A stretch of 64,000 nt of DNA from contig DKQT01000032.1 of assembly GCA_002471845.1 (NCBI GenBank), forward strand, positions 130,028-194,027. The letters run 5' to 3'. A program made the position numbers and the translations under genes. Source of the DNA: Fidelibacterota bacterium UBA7301 (GTDB lineage: Bacteria; Fidelibacterota; Marinisomatia; Marinisomatales; TCS55). Under the pieces are notes generated by a model, which worked only from the letters and a program-made list of their open reading frames with translations, was not told the origin of the DNA and did not search any database. Below are positions 55,456 to 64,000 of the stretch, piece by piece (positions within the stretch are counted from its first letter, which is position 1; each line of letters begins with the position of its first letter).

Positions 55456-56789
55456 TTATCTGTTTCCCAGTCAATTATGATCATTTTTATTTGTCTCGGA
55501 TCGATGTAATCACATGTTTTCCCATCAAACAAAGCATCTTCTTCCAGCATGATGGCTACCTCTTTATCCCATTCCTTAATGTGAATTTTTACATTGAGTT
55601 CAATGGAGTAAGCTGTATTTGGAAAAAGGGGATAATCTCCATTTACGGGTACGCCTTCCTGTTTATCCCACATGCCGATAGTTGGGCCGGAGCCATGACC
55701 GTAATACCCGATGGGATGGGTATAGATCTGGGGTTTGATCCCCTCTTCCTTGGCCTGCTTTAAAGCCGATAGGAGCATCTCGTTACCTGTACGCCCCGTT
55801 TTGAATTGGTCCGTGAGAATATCCTGCAACCTGTTTCCAACCCCTAACGCTTTAACCAAAAAATTCGGTGTTCTGTTTTCACCGGGCATGAAGACATAAG
55901 CGTGCTGTTGTGTGTCTGTATTTAATCCCAAGTAGGTAATACCAAAATCAACATGGAGCAAATCACCCGGGCGGATAACATTGTCCGCCTTGGCTTTGGA
56001 GAAAGCTTCCAGAAAATTAAAATTTTGATTATCGTTGCGCTGAATATCCACAGAGGGATGAAACCAAGTGATTAAATTCAGATCTCGAATCCGTTCCCGA
56101 TACCACCATACGATATCGTCCGTGGTGGTGACCCCCGGTGTAATTACATTGACCGAAAACCCTTCCTTAATGATATCATGGGCGATACGGCAGATTTCGG
56201 GATAAATCTCCATTTCTTTCTGGCTCCGTGTTTCCAGCCAGCCGATAGCTACCTGTTCGGCGCTGGTCACCCGTTTTTGATATTTTTTTGGTAATGCTTT
56301 TGTGAATAGATTATATTCAGTTGATGTGAGTCCATCAGCCTGGGCAAAGAATTCGCTTTTATTGATACCGATCTTTTCTGGGTTCTTGGCCATGATCAGG
56401 TCCGCCAGCGCTTTGTATTGGTCCGGCTGTGCTTCCGGGTCCCATGCTTTCTTGAAAATCTCCCCTACATCGTAGCGGGCCACGGCATAGGTCTCCAGCG
56501 GTTGATTATGTCCCGGGTCAAACACTACCAGGATTGTCCGCCGCCGGGCATTGAGCCAAGTGGCGGGGAGCATGGTTCGAATTACAGGATCTTCGTTGTA
56601 CTCCCGGGCGATTATGAGCCACATATCCATTTTATTACGTCGCATGATCTCCGGCAGTACCGTTTCAAAACGGTCTTTGAGCAGTGCATCCCGCACCTGC
56701 GCCCTTTCACGCATGGGTAAAATATCGGATTTGAGATTATCGGCGATTAGAATTGAGGAGAATAAAAAAATTAAAGCAATGTTTTTCAT
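55452..56789 (-). CDS. M24-family metallopeptidase (Xaa-Pro aminopeptidase-like)
   Basis: 445 residues with a signal peptide (ALIFLFSSILIAD). The creatinase N-terminal domain is followed by the pita-bread fold with all five metal ligands: two Asp in HVDFGITYLGLNTDTQQ, His in YYGHGSGP, Glu in YSIELNVKI and Glu in AIMLEEDALF. It probably releases N-terminal residues before proline outside the cytoplasm. With the M20 peptidase it forms a peptide-degrading pair. Confidence 0.92.
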   Translation of the reverse strand: MKNIALIFLFSSILIADNLKSDILPMRERAQVRDALLKDRFETVLPEIMRRNKMDMWLIIAREYNEDPVIRTMLPATWLNARRRTILVVFDPGHNQPLETYAVARYDVGEIFKKAWDPEAQPDQYKALADLIMAKNPEKIGINKSEFFAQADGLTSTEYNLFTKALPKKYQKRVTSAEQVAIGWLETRSQKEMEIYPEICRIAHDIIKEGFSVNVITPGVTTTDDIVWWYRERIRDLNLITWFHPSVDIQRNDNQNFNFLEAFSKAKADNVIRPGDLLHVDFGITYLGLNTDTQQHAYVFMPGENRTPNFLVKALGVGNRLQDILTDQFKTGRTGNEMLLSALKQAKEEGIKPQIYTHPIGYYGHGSGPTIGMWDKQEGVPVNGDYPLFPNTAYSIELNVKIHIKEWDKEVAIMLEEDALFDGKTCDYIDPRQIKMIIIDWETDK

Positions 56790-56800
56790 GATGGACTTCC

Positions 56801-57931
56801 TTAGAATGATTCTTTAATGGTTTGAAATAACCTGTCTGCATCACCCGGTGTATTATATAAATAGGGTGCTACGCGGATTGAATTCCCACGGGTGCTGACA
56901 TAAATATTTCTTCGTTTTAATGATTTCGCCAGTTTACTGGGCACCCCATCCTTGAATTGAATCCCAAGAATATGTGGTGCCCGATGGTTTTTATTACGGA
57001 CTGATAGACCGAATTCTATAGCCCTTTCGGCCATCTCATCCGTGAGTATGGAAAGCGTTTTTTGAATATTTTCAACACCCCATTCATAAACCTGGTTTAA
57101 AGCCGCTATGGCCATGGGCATGAGAACAAAATTACTTCTTTCCCCCACATCAAACCGCCTCGCCCCAGGCTGGTATGCATCCGTGTAATTAACTAAGTTG
57201 GAAAAATCTTCACTCCTGTCGCGGGCCATCCAGTTATACTCTAAGGGAATACCGTTTAAATGTTTATCATTCACAAACATATACCCGAATGAATAGGGAC
57301 CCAAGAGCCACTTGTACCCTACCATAATTATGAAATCTGGCTGAACCAATTTTATATCAATGGGAATTACGCCGGCGGATTGGGAGGCATCCACCACCAA
57401 AGTGACCCCATAGTTTCTGCAGCGGGAACCAACCGCGTTGAGGTCAATGAGGGTACCGTCGGCCCAATGGCAGTTTGGGATGGCCGCTACAGCAGTCCTG
57501 TCATTTATGGCTTCCAAGACGGATTGGGTGCAATCCTCACCTGTTTTGGAAATGGTGATGATCGAAGCCCCGGCACGATCCGCCGCCGCCTTCCAGGCAT
57601 AATAGTTGGATGGAAACTGCTCCTCCAGCACAACAATCTCATCCCCGGTATTGATAGGGAGATTAGCGGCGGCAACAGCGATTCCATAACTGACCGAGGG
57701 GATAAAGGCTACATTTTCAGCATCCGTATTCATAATTTTGGCAAACAGTGCACGGCACTTTTCCGATTCCGTGAAAAAATCACTAGCTGTTAGTTCCCAA
57801 GGGGATGATTTTTTGGCAACAGCCTTTATTCCAGCTTCTTTGACTGCACGCAATTGGGGTGATAAGTAGGCGCAATTTAAATAGGTGATATCTTCAGGGA
57901 TATCAAATAAATGTTTTTGTATGGAGATCAT
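56801..57931 (-). CDS. Class V aminotransferase-fold PLP enzyme
   Basis: 376 residues. The PLP Asp is in VDASQSAGVIPID, and the Schiff-base Lys is in MVGYKWLLGPYSFGYM near residue 205. YLNCAYLSPQLRAV at the N-terminus and VGERSNFVLMPMAI near 290 fit the cysteine-desulfurase/isopenicillin-epimerase-like branch. No conserved catalytic Cys loop of NifS/SufS is seen, so it is probably not a sulfur donor. It lies 11 bases upstream of the M24 gene and is co-transcribed with it. Confidence 0.87.
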   Translation of the reverse strand: MISIQKHLFDIPEDITYLNCAYLSPQLRAVKEAGIKAVAKKSSPWELTASDFFTESEKCRALFAKIMNTDAENVAFIPSVSYGIAVAAANLPINTGDEIVVLEEQFPSNYYAWKAAADRAGASIITISKTGEDCTQSVLEAINDRTAVAAIPNCHWADGTLIDLNAVGSRCRNYGVTLVVDASQSAGVIPIDIKLVQPDFIIMVGYKWLLGPYSFGYMFVNDKHLNGIPLEYNWMARDRSEDFSNLVNYTDAYQPGARRFDVGERSNFVLMPMAIAALNQVYEWGVENIQKTLSILTDEMAERAIEFGLSVRNKNHRAPHILGIQFKDGVPSKLAKSLKRRNIYVSTRGNSIRVAPYLYNTPGDADRLFQTIKESF

Positions 57932-58040
57932 TTAACTGATAGGATGAATTTTAGACCGGTAATCTGTCCGTACTGGAATAAATCATGCAATGAAAAAGGG
58001 AATTTATAGTAATATAGATTAAGAAGAGGAAGCCTGAGTA

Positions 58041-59135
58041 ATGTTTTTCATTTGCACTGATTGCCGTCAACGGGTTGATGAACCACCCAAACCTGTATGG
58101 CTTTGTCCCTGCGGCAGGCCATTTTCCGTGCATTATGAATGGGAAGAAATCAAAAGAGCGGTTGATGTTGACACAAATGAAAACTCAATGTGGCGTTATG
58201 AATCTGTCTTACCCCCAGTAAATAAAAGGGTTACTTTAGGGGAGGGCAAGACACCGCTGGTTTCCATCGGCAATAATACCTATGTAAAGGATGAAACAGT
58301 TAATCCCACCGGTTCTTTTAAAGATAGGGGTATGTCCACGGCAATATCCATGGCCGAGGCCCAAGGAGTTTCAGATATATGCTTGCCCTCCGCAGGTAAT
58401 GCGGGTATCGCCGCCGCGGCCTACTGCCAGGAATCGGGGATAGAATGCCATGTCTTTTTACCGGAAACAATCCCGGAGTCATTCAAGAAAAAAACAGAAA
58501 AGTATGAAGCCAATATTTATTTGAAGGGACAGACAATCTCTGATGCGGCCCAAGAAATGCTGGAGACCAAAACAGCAGATTGGTTTGATATTTCAACTTT
58601 GAAAGAACCCTTCCGGATTGAAGGTAAAAAAACTCTGGGATACGAGATTGCTGAGCAAATGAACTGGAATTTACCCGATGTGATCATTTATCCAACCGGA
58701 GGCGGTACGGGACTAATCGGTATGTGGAAGGCTTTTAAGGAAATGCAGGGTTTGGGGTGGATAACCGGATCGCTTCCTCGCTTGGTTGCTGCCCAGTCTG
58801 ACGGGTGTGCCCCCGTTGTGAGAGCTTTTCAAACGAGAGAAAAATTAACGGCGTTTTGGAATAATAGTAATACAATTGCACTAGGCCTTAATGTACCCGG
58901 CCCTCTGGGCGGTACGTGGATGCTGGATGTTTTATCGGAATCCGGTGGCATTTCAGTAACCGCAAAAGAGACAGAATTGGAATTCGCTACCGAAGATTTC
59001 AGGCAATCCACTGGTATCAATGCCAGCGCTGAAACAGGTGTTGTATGGTCGGTGTATCATGTACTGAAGGACCTCGCTTGGATAAAACAAAGAGAAAGAA
59101 CCGTTTTGTTTGCCACAGGTTTAGAGCGAGGTTGA
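58041..59135 (+). CDS. thrC: Threonine synthase-like PLP enzyme
   Basis: 364 residues. An N-terminal zinc-ribbon-like stretch has CTDC (5-8) and LCPCGRPF (21-28). The PLP lysine is K94 in NPTGSFKDRG, preceded by LGEGKTPLV. Further motifs are CLPSAGNAGIAAAAYC and the glycine-rich phosphate loop YPTGGGTGLIGMWKAF. It fits the fold type II threonine synthase family, which converts O-phosphohomoserine to threonine. GAGGAAGC serves as ribosome-binding site. It is divergent from the aminotransferase (110-base gap, where both promoters must lie). Confidence 0.87.
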   Translation: MFFICTDCRQRVDEPPKPVWLCPCGRPFSVHYEWEEIKRAVDVDTNENSMWRYESVLPPVNKRVTLGEGKTPLVSIGNNTYVKDETVNPTGSFKDRGMSTAISMAEAQGVSDICLPSAGNAGIAAAAYCQESGIECHVFLPETIPESFKKKTEKYEANIYLKGQTISDAAQEMLETKTADWFDISTLKEPFRIEGKKTLGYEIAEQMNWNLPDVIIYPTGGGTGLIGMWKAFKEMQGLGWITGSLPRLVAAQSDGCAPVVRAFQTREKLTAFWNNSNTIALGLNVPGPLGGTWMLDVLSESGGISVTAKETELEFATEDFRQSTGINASAETGVVWSVYHVLKDLAWIKQRERTVLFATGLERG

Positions 59136-59186
59136 AACATCCCGTTGCGAAAAGTTAAATTGTAAGACAAAGTATTTAAGGCCAAG

Positions 59187-60272
59187 ATGGTAAAACACTT
59201 AATTAAAAATATATCTCTTATCTATTTGGGGTTAATGCTCTACTCCTGTGACCCCCTTGTTAACGAATTCAACGACGTTGAAAATGCTGTAATGTACCGA
59301 GCAAAATCCATAGCGGAGGCTGGTGCCAGGGATACTGTAAAAGTGATGACCTGGAATATTCGTTTCGGGGTTGCACGCCTGAGTTTTTTCGGAGATGGGT
59401 GTGGTGACCGTGTCATCCTTAAAAAAAGTGAAGTGTATGAAGGCCTAGAAGGACTAGCGGCAAAAATCAAGCTGGAAAACCCCGATATTCTCCTTTTGCA
59501 GGAAGTAGATGTTCAATCCAAGAAAACAGGATATATAGACCAGGCCCAATGGTTTCTGGATAATACGGATTTTAATTATGGAGCTTATGGCTCCATGTGG
59601 GAGTCCCAGGTTATTTTGGCGGATGGATTGGGGCGGGTGAACACCGGAAACCTGATTTTATCTAAGTGGGAACTGGTTAATGCCGAGCGGTATCAATTGG
59701 CCTTGCGGGGAGACCAAGATGGTTTGACCCAGTATTTTTATCTCCGGCGCAATGTAATCAAGGCAAAGGTAAATATGCCCGGGAAGCCATTCTATGCTGT
59801 AAATACCCACCTGACCGCTTTTGCAACTGATGACACAAAACAAAAACACATTGACGGATTTAAATCAATTCTGGATGGTCTCTTGGCAGAGGGTAAGGGT
59901 TTTGTGGCTGGTGGGGACCTGAATGAAATTCCCCCTAATGCTTTAAAATTAGATTATTGTTTAGAAGACCAATGTGAAAGTGAATCCTATCATTCTGAGG
60001 GAAAATATGAACACAAGGAAGGGGCCTACTTTGCCCCGGAAATTACTTGGTTAAGCCCCCTGTATAAAACCTACAGGCCGGCGATTTCCCTGAATGAATA
60101 TGGTACCTATGAAACAAAGCATTTTACCCACAGCCCCGATGATAAATTAACTTTAGATCGAAAATTGGATTATTTGTGGACCAATACAAAGTGGTTGGAA
60201 GGTAAAACCCATCAGGAAGCAACAACATTATCGGATCATATTCCCGTAAGTGCAAAGTGGGTTGTGAAATGA
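59187..60272 (+). CDS. Endonuclease/exonuclease/phosphatase-family lipoprotein
   Basis: 361 residues with a lipoprotein signal (MLYSCDPL). The EEP fold is shown by VMTWNIRFG, NPDILLLQEVDVQSKKTGY with the metal Glu, AVNTHLTAF, GGDLNEIPPNA and the final LDYLWTNTK plus TTLSDHIPVSAKW with the catalytic Asp-His. Members cleave phosphodiesters in DNA, lipids or inositol phosphates; a surface-anchored form would act on extracellular substrates. The stop overlaps the next gene (ATGA). Confidence 0.9.
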   Translation: MVKHLIKNISLIYLGLMLYSCDPLVNEFNDVENAVMYRAKSIAEAGARDTVKVMTWNIRFGVARLSFFGDGCGDRVILKKSEVYEGLEGLAAKIKLENPDILLLQEVDVQSKKTGYIDQAQWFLDNTDFNYGAYGSMWESQVILADGLGRVNTGNLILSKWELVNAERYQLALRGDQDGLTQYFYLRRNVIKAKVNMPGKPFYAVNTHLTAFATDDTKQKHIDGFKSILDGLLAEGKGFVAGGDLNEIPPNALKLDYCLEDQCESESYHSEGKYEHKEGAYFAPEITWLSPLYKTYRPAISLNEYGTYETKHFTHSPDDKLTLDRKLDYLWTNTKWLEGKTHQEATTLSDHIPVSAKWVVK

Positions 60273-61033
60273 GACGCATTATTCTTATACCCGTTTTTTT
60301 CATTGGTTTATATGGCCAAGGATTGTGGTCTGGAGGGGGAACATCAATGCTGGAAAACGGCCGCTATAATATTGGTTTAATATTGCCGTTTCGTATGGGA
60401 GTCTGGGGTGGTGAAATATCAATCAATAAGTTTTTACTGATACCCAACATATCCTATAAATATCCTATCACGCGCTTTGGGAAATGGCAGCGAGCGGCCC
60501 GCTATCAAATTGTATATCCAACTTTGGCTTTACGCTGGTTCCAAAGCCCATTGGGAATGAAACTCGGCGAACCGGATAAATTTGCCCTTATATCCCCGGA
60601 ATTTCATATCCCACAAATGTTATCGTTCTATGGTGAACTCATAGGATCAACCGGTTCTAATACAACAGGCTTGATTACAGTTTATGGTGGTATCGGAATA
60701 GGTTTGGGCGGTAAAAAACTCGATAGTCGCACATCCATTGACCTTCCCGGGTTTTATTCCCGTTTCTCTATCTATCATAATGGAATCCTGGTTAAGGCAG
60801 GTGGGGAATATTCACGCCGGTTTAAGGAGCGCTGGTCCTATACCATGGATTATGATATGTTTATTATGCCCGGAGGAGAAGGACGTTATGCCTTTGAACA
60901 TATGGGGCTTTTAATTTGGACTAAAAATAACCGTTTTCGGCTTCAGTTTGGGTATAAACTTATTGCTGGGGAATACCCATACGGATCACAAGCGCACTTG
61001 CTACCATTGATTGATGTTCAATTTGGCTGGTAA
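60269..61033 (+). CDS. Predicted outer-membrane beta-barrel protein
   Basis: 254 residues starting at the ATG that overlaps the previous stop. A GTG at 60257 would add four residues and is less likely. It has a signal peptide (IILIPVFFIGLYG). The rest alternates hydrophobic and polar residues with many Gly and aromatics (YNIGLILPFRMGVWGGEISI, LITVYGGIGIGLGGKKL) and ends in PLIDVQFGW, a C-terminal aromatic typical of barrels. I recognise no family. It overlaps the cytochrome gene by 20 bases, so the two are made together. Confidence 0.7.
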   Translation: MRRIILIPVFFIGLYGQGLWSGGGTSMLENGRYNIGLILPFRMGVWGGEISINKFLLIPNISYKYPITRFGKWQRAARYQIVYPTLALRWFQSPLGMKLGEPDKFALISPEFHIPQMLSFYGELIGSTGSNTTGLITVYGGIGIGLGGKKLDSRTSIDLPGFYSRFSIYHNGILVKAGGEYSRRFKERWSYTMDYDMFIMPGGEGRYAFEHMGLLIWTKNNRFRLQFGYKLIAGEYPYGSQAHLLPLIDVQFGW

Positions 61034-62624
61034 AAATATTATCCGGTATAAAGTTTTTGCCCTGACAACTGTCACCATTTTGTTTGGACAGAACGGATTG
61101 CCACCGTCCTCACTGGTGAGTGAATTGGGTTGTGGTAACTGTCATAGTGGTACTGAAAGGTCAGAAACCATTTTTCAGCGCGCCCCCGATTTGAGTTATG
61201 CAGGTGCCAAATATAACGCTGCCTTTCTTTTCGACTATTTAAAATTACCCTATTCTGTACGGCATAATATTGGAAAATTAAGAATGCCGGACTTCGGGTT
61301 TTCCAATGATGAAGCATTGGCTTTGACCATGTTTTTAATAAGTAAAAGAACCTTGCCACAATCAGTCCAAATTACAGAAATAAATTTTAACCAAGGGGAT
61401 AAGGGTTTTGAAATTCTCCATAATGATTATCAGTGCACAAAATGTCACCTATTAAATGGCGTTGGGGAACCTAAATCAACCGATTTAACCCAAGCGGGCT
61501 TCCGCCTTAATGAAGGGTGGTTATCAAACTTTATTCAAAACCCCACACCTTATTTACCAGAAGGTTCAGCTATGCCGGATTTCTTTGGTTTTGGCGAAGT
61601 TCATGGTCTGCCTAAACAATCGGCGAAAGACCTTATAACCATTGTTTCTTATTTATACCGAACCAATTCGGATAAACGCAATCAATTGGAAAAAGAATAC
61701 AGGAAAGCACAAAAAACATACCCCCGTGTAACGGGTGAAATAGGCCGCGATATATTCCTGTCCCAGAATTGCCAGGCTTGTCATACGATGAAGAATGAAA
61801 CACCATGGTTTAAACAAAACGCTCCTGATCTTACAGCCCAGGGAATGCGAACTCAGCCAGGGTGGTTAAAAAAATATTTGGGTAAACCGACTCCTATTCG
61901 CCCGTATGGATATTTCCCTGGAACAGGAAGCCGAATGCCGGATTATCATTTAACTGAATCAGAAGTTTTAGAACTTTCAAAATGGTTGGGAACTGTAAAA
62001 CTAAAAACAGTGGTCCAGCCAATATCTGCTTTTCAGTCAAAAAAAGTGGAGAAGCTAATGGATGATTTTTTATCCTGTTTGGGGTGTCACCAAATGGACG
62101 GTAAAGGCGGCAGGGTTGGTCCGGACCTTTCAAATACAGGCAACCGGCTGACAGATGACTTTATTGAAAAGTCTGTTACTCTGCCCCATATGGTAATGCC
62201 GAAAAGTATTATGCCAAAAACCGCAATGTCCACCAATTTTATTAATTTGATTATTTCTTATTTGGCTCAGAAATCCTCGAACGGTAAAATACAATACCTG
62301 AATTTGGTTCAAAAACCGCCTTACCAAATAAGAGATTCCTATTCCGCAAACTGTGCCCCGTGCCATGGTCTAAACGGGGATGGAACGGGGTTCAACAGAG
62401 AATACCTTCCGACTGAACCGGGGAATTTCACAGACGGGGAACTAATGGGACAACGTTCTGATGATACCCTTTTTGACACAATTCATATAGGGGGGCGCAT
62501 GATGAATAAAAGTCATTTAATGCCCGGGTGGGGAGAAAAATTGAGTCGCAAGGAAATTGTAAGTTATGTAGAAAAAATCAGAAGTTTTTGTAACTGCGAT
62601 CCCCCGGCGTGGTCTGAGGATTAA
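61014..62624 (+). CDS. Five-heme c-type cytochrome
   Basis: 536 residues from the ATG at 61014 (a TTG precedes it in frame). There is a signal segment near residues 13-26. Five CxxCH sites are at residues 40, 141, 253, 355 and 447 (CGNCH, CTKCH, CQACH, CLGCH, CAPCH). Each is followed ~50 residues later by a Met-Pro candidate for the sixth ligand (RMPDFG, AMPDFFG, RMPDYH, VMPK or IMPK, LMPGWG). It is thus a chain of five class I cytochrome c domains spaced ~100 residues apart. It should act in the periplasm or at the outer membrane. Beta-barrel genes lie on both sides. Confidence 0.88.
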   Translation: MFNLAGKNIIRYKVFALTTVTILFGQNGLPPSSLVSELGCGNCHSGTERSETIFQRAPDLSYAGAKYNAAFLFDYLKLPYSVRHNIGKLRMPDFGFSNDEALALTMFLISKRTLPQSVQITEINFNQGDKGFEILHNDYQCTKCHLLNGVGEPKSTDLTQAGFRLNEGWLSNFIQNPTPYLPEGSAMPDFFGFGEVHGLPKQSAKDLITIVSYLYRTNSDKRNQLEKEYRKAQKTYPRVTGEIGRDIFLSQNCQACHTMKNETPWFKQNAPDLTAQGMRTQPGWLKKYLGKPTPIRPYGYFPGTGSRMPDYHLTESEVLELSKWLGTVKLKTVVQPISAFQSKKVEKLMDDFLSCLGCHQMDGKGGRVGPDLSNTGNRLTDDFIEKSVTLPHMVMPKSIMPKTAMSTNFINLIISYLAQKSSNGKIQYLNLVQKPPYQIRDSYSANCAPCHGLNGDGTGFNREYLPTEPGNFTDGELMGQRSDDTLFDTIHIGGRMMNKSHLMPGWGEKLSRKEIVSYVEKIRSFCNCDPPAWSED

Positions 62625-62654
62625 TTAATGTTAAATATAAATAGGGGGCTATCA

Positions 62655-63794
62655 ATGAAGAATTTTCTATTAATATTCTTATTTCTTTTTCCATTAAATG
62701 CCCAAACGCAATATTTTGGGTATTTTGAATCGGAAGCAGACCGAATCAATTTTAATAATAAAGCATATTCATTTGGTTATCACAAAGTACGTGTGGATTT
62801 TGAGCATCCGAGGGAAGATGGAATCACTATTTCCGGTAATGTGAATTGGCAGACATATCATGGCCAAACGACTTGGAATTTCCTTGATTTTTTACCTGTG
62901 AAAACCTTGGAGCCCATATACTCTGACGGAAAGTATGAAATGACTATTACAGACACATTTTATCTGGACAATTTCTATGCCCGAAAATCATTCCGTTTTT
63001 TCGATATTATAATTGGTCGCCAGCCCATATCAATGGGTGTCGGATATGCTTGGAACCCCTTGGATATGTTCAACCAGAAAGACCTCATGGATCCAGCCTA
63101 TGAACAGCCCGGGGTGGATGCCGCTCGTTTGGAAATCCCCATGGGTGATCGAACAGGATTGGATATTATTATAGCTAAAAACGACTCCATTGACGGCACT
63201 GAAAAAATGCTTCAGTTCAAAACTGGAATTGGTAGTTTTGGTGTTACCTTGAATTATGCCAATCGGTATCATCTGGTACCCCACTGGAGGATTATGGATA
63301 TTACATTTACCCATAATGAATCAAATTTCGTCGGCGGCTCGGTCGTGGGTCAAATTGGTGAATATGGTATTTGGACCGAGGTGTTTAAATCATTGGATGA
63401 GACAGTGGAAGTTGGTGAATATGTATTGGGCGCTGACCATACTTTTGATAATGGTGTTTATGTCATGGGAGAATATTTTCATAATTTCCTGGGGGCCAAA
63501 AAGGGAAAACTAGACCTTAATAATTATCTTTATGCTTTCAGCGGCGAGACCAAATCACTCATGCAAAATTATATTTTTCTCATGAGCAGTTATGGGTTTA
63601 CGGATTTTATCTCCGGCAGCGTAATCGTTTTTGGAAATCTCGATGACAGTAGTTTTTCATTCCTTCCTATGGTAAACTGGAGTATTGAAGAAAACGTTAC
63701 CCTGTCCGTGATGTATAAAAAAACATCAGCGACTTCCGGAATGATTGGAATCCAAAATTCAGCGTGGCGTTTGAGAATAAGAGCACATTTTTAA
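62655..63794 (+). CDS. Predicted outer-membrane porin-like protein
   Basis: 379 residues if started at the ATG in front of MKNFLLIFLFLFPLNAQTQ, a clear signal peptide; the upstream ATG at 62628 adds nine residues. The body shows alternating barrel strands (ITISGNVNWQTYHG, FDIIIGRQPISMGVGYAWNPLDMF, FGVTLNYANRYHL) and ends in SAWRLRIRAHF, with terminal Phe. IIGRQPISMGVGYAWNPLDMF resembles porin-like proteins found with electron-transfer or uptake systems. It directly follows the cytochrome gene. Confidence 0.72.
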   Translation: MKNFLLIFLFLFPLNAQTQYFGYFESEADRINFNNKAYSFGYHKVRVDFEHPREDGITISGNVNWQTYHGQTTWNFLDFLPVKTLEPIYSDGKYEMTITDTFYLDNFYARKSFRFFDIIIGRQPISMGVGYAWNPLDMFNQKDLMDPAYEQPGVDAARLEIPMGDRTGLDIIIAKNDSIDGTEKMLQFKTGIGSFGVTLNYANRYHLVPHWRIMDITFTHNESNFVGGSVVGQIGEYGIWTEVFKSLDETVEVGEYVLGADHTFDNGVYVMGEYFHNFLGAKKGKLDLNNYLYAFSGETKSLMQNYIFLMSSYGFTDFISGSVIVFGNLDDSSFSFLPMVNWSIEENVTLSVMYKKTSATSGMIGIQNSAWRLRIRAHF

Positions 63795-63796
63795 TT

Positions 63797-63922
63797 ATGC
63801 TTAATCATAAGATTATTCTTTCACTACTGACGATTTTGTCCGTTTTGTCAATCTTGGATATTCTGCAAAATGTTAAACCGTCTTTGGTAATAGAGGGGAT
63901 TAAGTTATTATTTTACCGATAA
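63797..63922 (+). CDS. Small hydrophobic ORF, 41 codons
   Basis: It starts three bases after the porin-like gene and encodes MLNHKIILSLLTILSVLSILD, then a short polar part ending in LLFYR. One membrane helix is likely. It overlaps a possible minus-strand gene end by ten bases. It may be spurious. Confidence 0.3.
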   Translation: MLNHKIILSLLTILSVLSILDILQNVKPSLVIEGIKLLFYR

Positions 63923-64000
63923 ATTTCCATTTTCTGTAAGTAAGTACCATTGATTCGGATCATTTCCCACTGGCTTTTCATTTCAGGTGTTTCTTTTTTA
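63913..64000 (-). CDS. 3' end of a minus-strand gene running out of the window
   Basis: The minus-strand frame is open for 29 codons from the window edge to a TAA at 63913-63915, ending PEMKSQWEMIRINGTYLQK then MEIYR. The composition looks like real protein, but the piece is too short to name. It would converge on the + strand cluster. Confidence 0.4.
   Translation of the reverse strand, partial: KKETPEMKSQWEMIRINGTYLQKMEIYR

Noticed and set aside
63797..63922. The 41-codon ORF as a confident gene
   Set aside because: It is only a hydrophobic stretch and overlaps the likely end of a minus-strand gene; listed at low confidence.

Overview
The window is a chromosomal segment of a free-living, probably marine bacterium. 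The mix of genes suggests a member of the FCB group, most likely Marinimicrobia (SAR406): a dnaN-DUF721-gyrB-gyrA locus, a two-subunit pyruvate:ferredoxin oxidoreductase, one contiguous purine operon, a peptidase/propeller/beta-barrel fusion, many lipoproteins, Na+/solute symporters and peptidases. This placement is inference from gene content; there is no rRNA in the window to test it. I found no rRNA, tRNA or CRISPR array. TGA is an ordinary stop codon in most genes.

Layout. 1-6.2 kb: the 3' end of dnaN, a DciA/DUF721 gene, gyrB, gyrA and yggS, tightly coupled on the + strand. 6.2-14.6 kb (+): a small protein resembling part of a purine nucleoside phosphorylase, both PFOR subunits, a GNAT acetyltransferase, an ICMT-like membrane methyltransferase, an active/inactive M16 peptidase pair and a DHFR-like reductase. 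14.6-18.9 kb: a START-like membrane protein with three 40-residue repeats, then a scar region with the 3' ends of three broken genes (fpg, paaK, hydantoinase-B-like) and a deleted IS30 transposase, mixed with an intact phosphodiesterase and a rhodanese gene. 18.9-34.0 kb (-): a pur operon in the order purA-purL-purM-hydrolase-purQ(S)-purC-purE-purB-purF-purD-purN-purH. Nearly every junction overlaps, and it encodes every step from PRPP to IMP plus the AMP branch. 34.1-45.9 kb (-): the peptidase-MA/propeller/barrel protein, a DMT exporter, a symporter gene split by a roughly 1.7-kb AT-rich insert, a PAF-acetylhydrolase-like protein, an intact symporter and an NPP-type phosphodiesterase. 45.9-51.8 kb (+): an IYD-like nitroreductase, a SUMF1-like protein, a Gfo/Idh/MocA oxidoreductase, a TIM-barrel epimerase/isomerase, an S10 carboxypeptidase and a lipoprotein. 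51.8-58 kb: small accessory genes (including an arsC-like gene with TGA at its catalytic cysteine codon), an asparaginase-like domain, M20 and M24 peptidases and a class V aminotransferase. 58-64 kb (+): threonine synthase, an EEP-family lipoprotein, a beta-barrel protein, a five-heme cytochrome c and a second barrel protein.

Most interesting points: (1) the arsC-like gene at 52673-53023 has one in-frame TGA exactly where the active-site Cys belongs, followed directly by a hairpin that can be folded as a bacterial SECIS, so it is a candidate selenoprotein; (2) PurQ carries a C-terminal extension that looks like two PurS domains in tandem; (3) a cassette-like AT-rich insert with a perfect Bacteroidetes-type promoter and flanking direct repeats has replaced part of a symporter gene; (4) a START-domain protein has a 40-residue tandem repeat I do not recognise.
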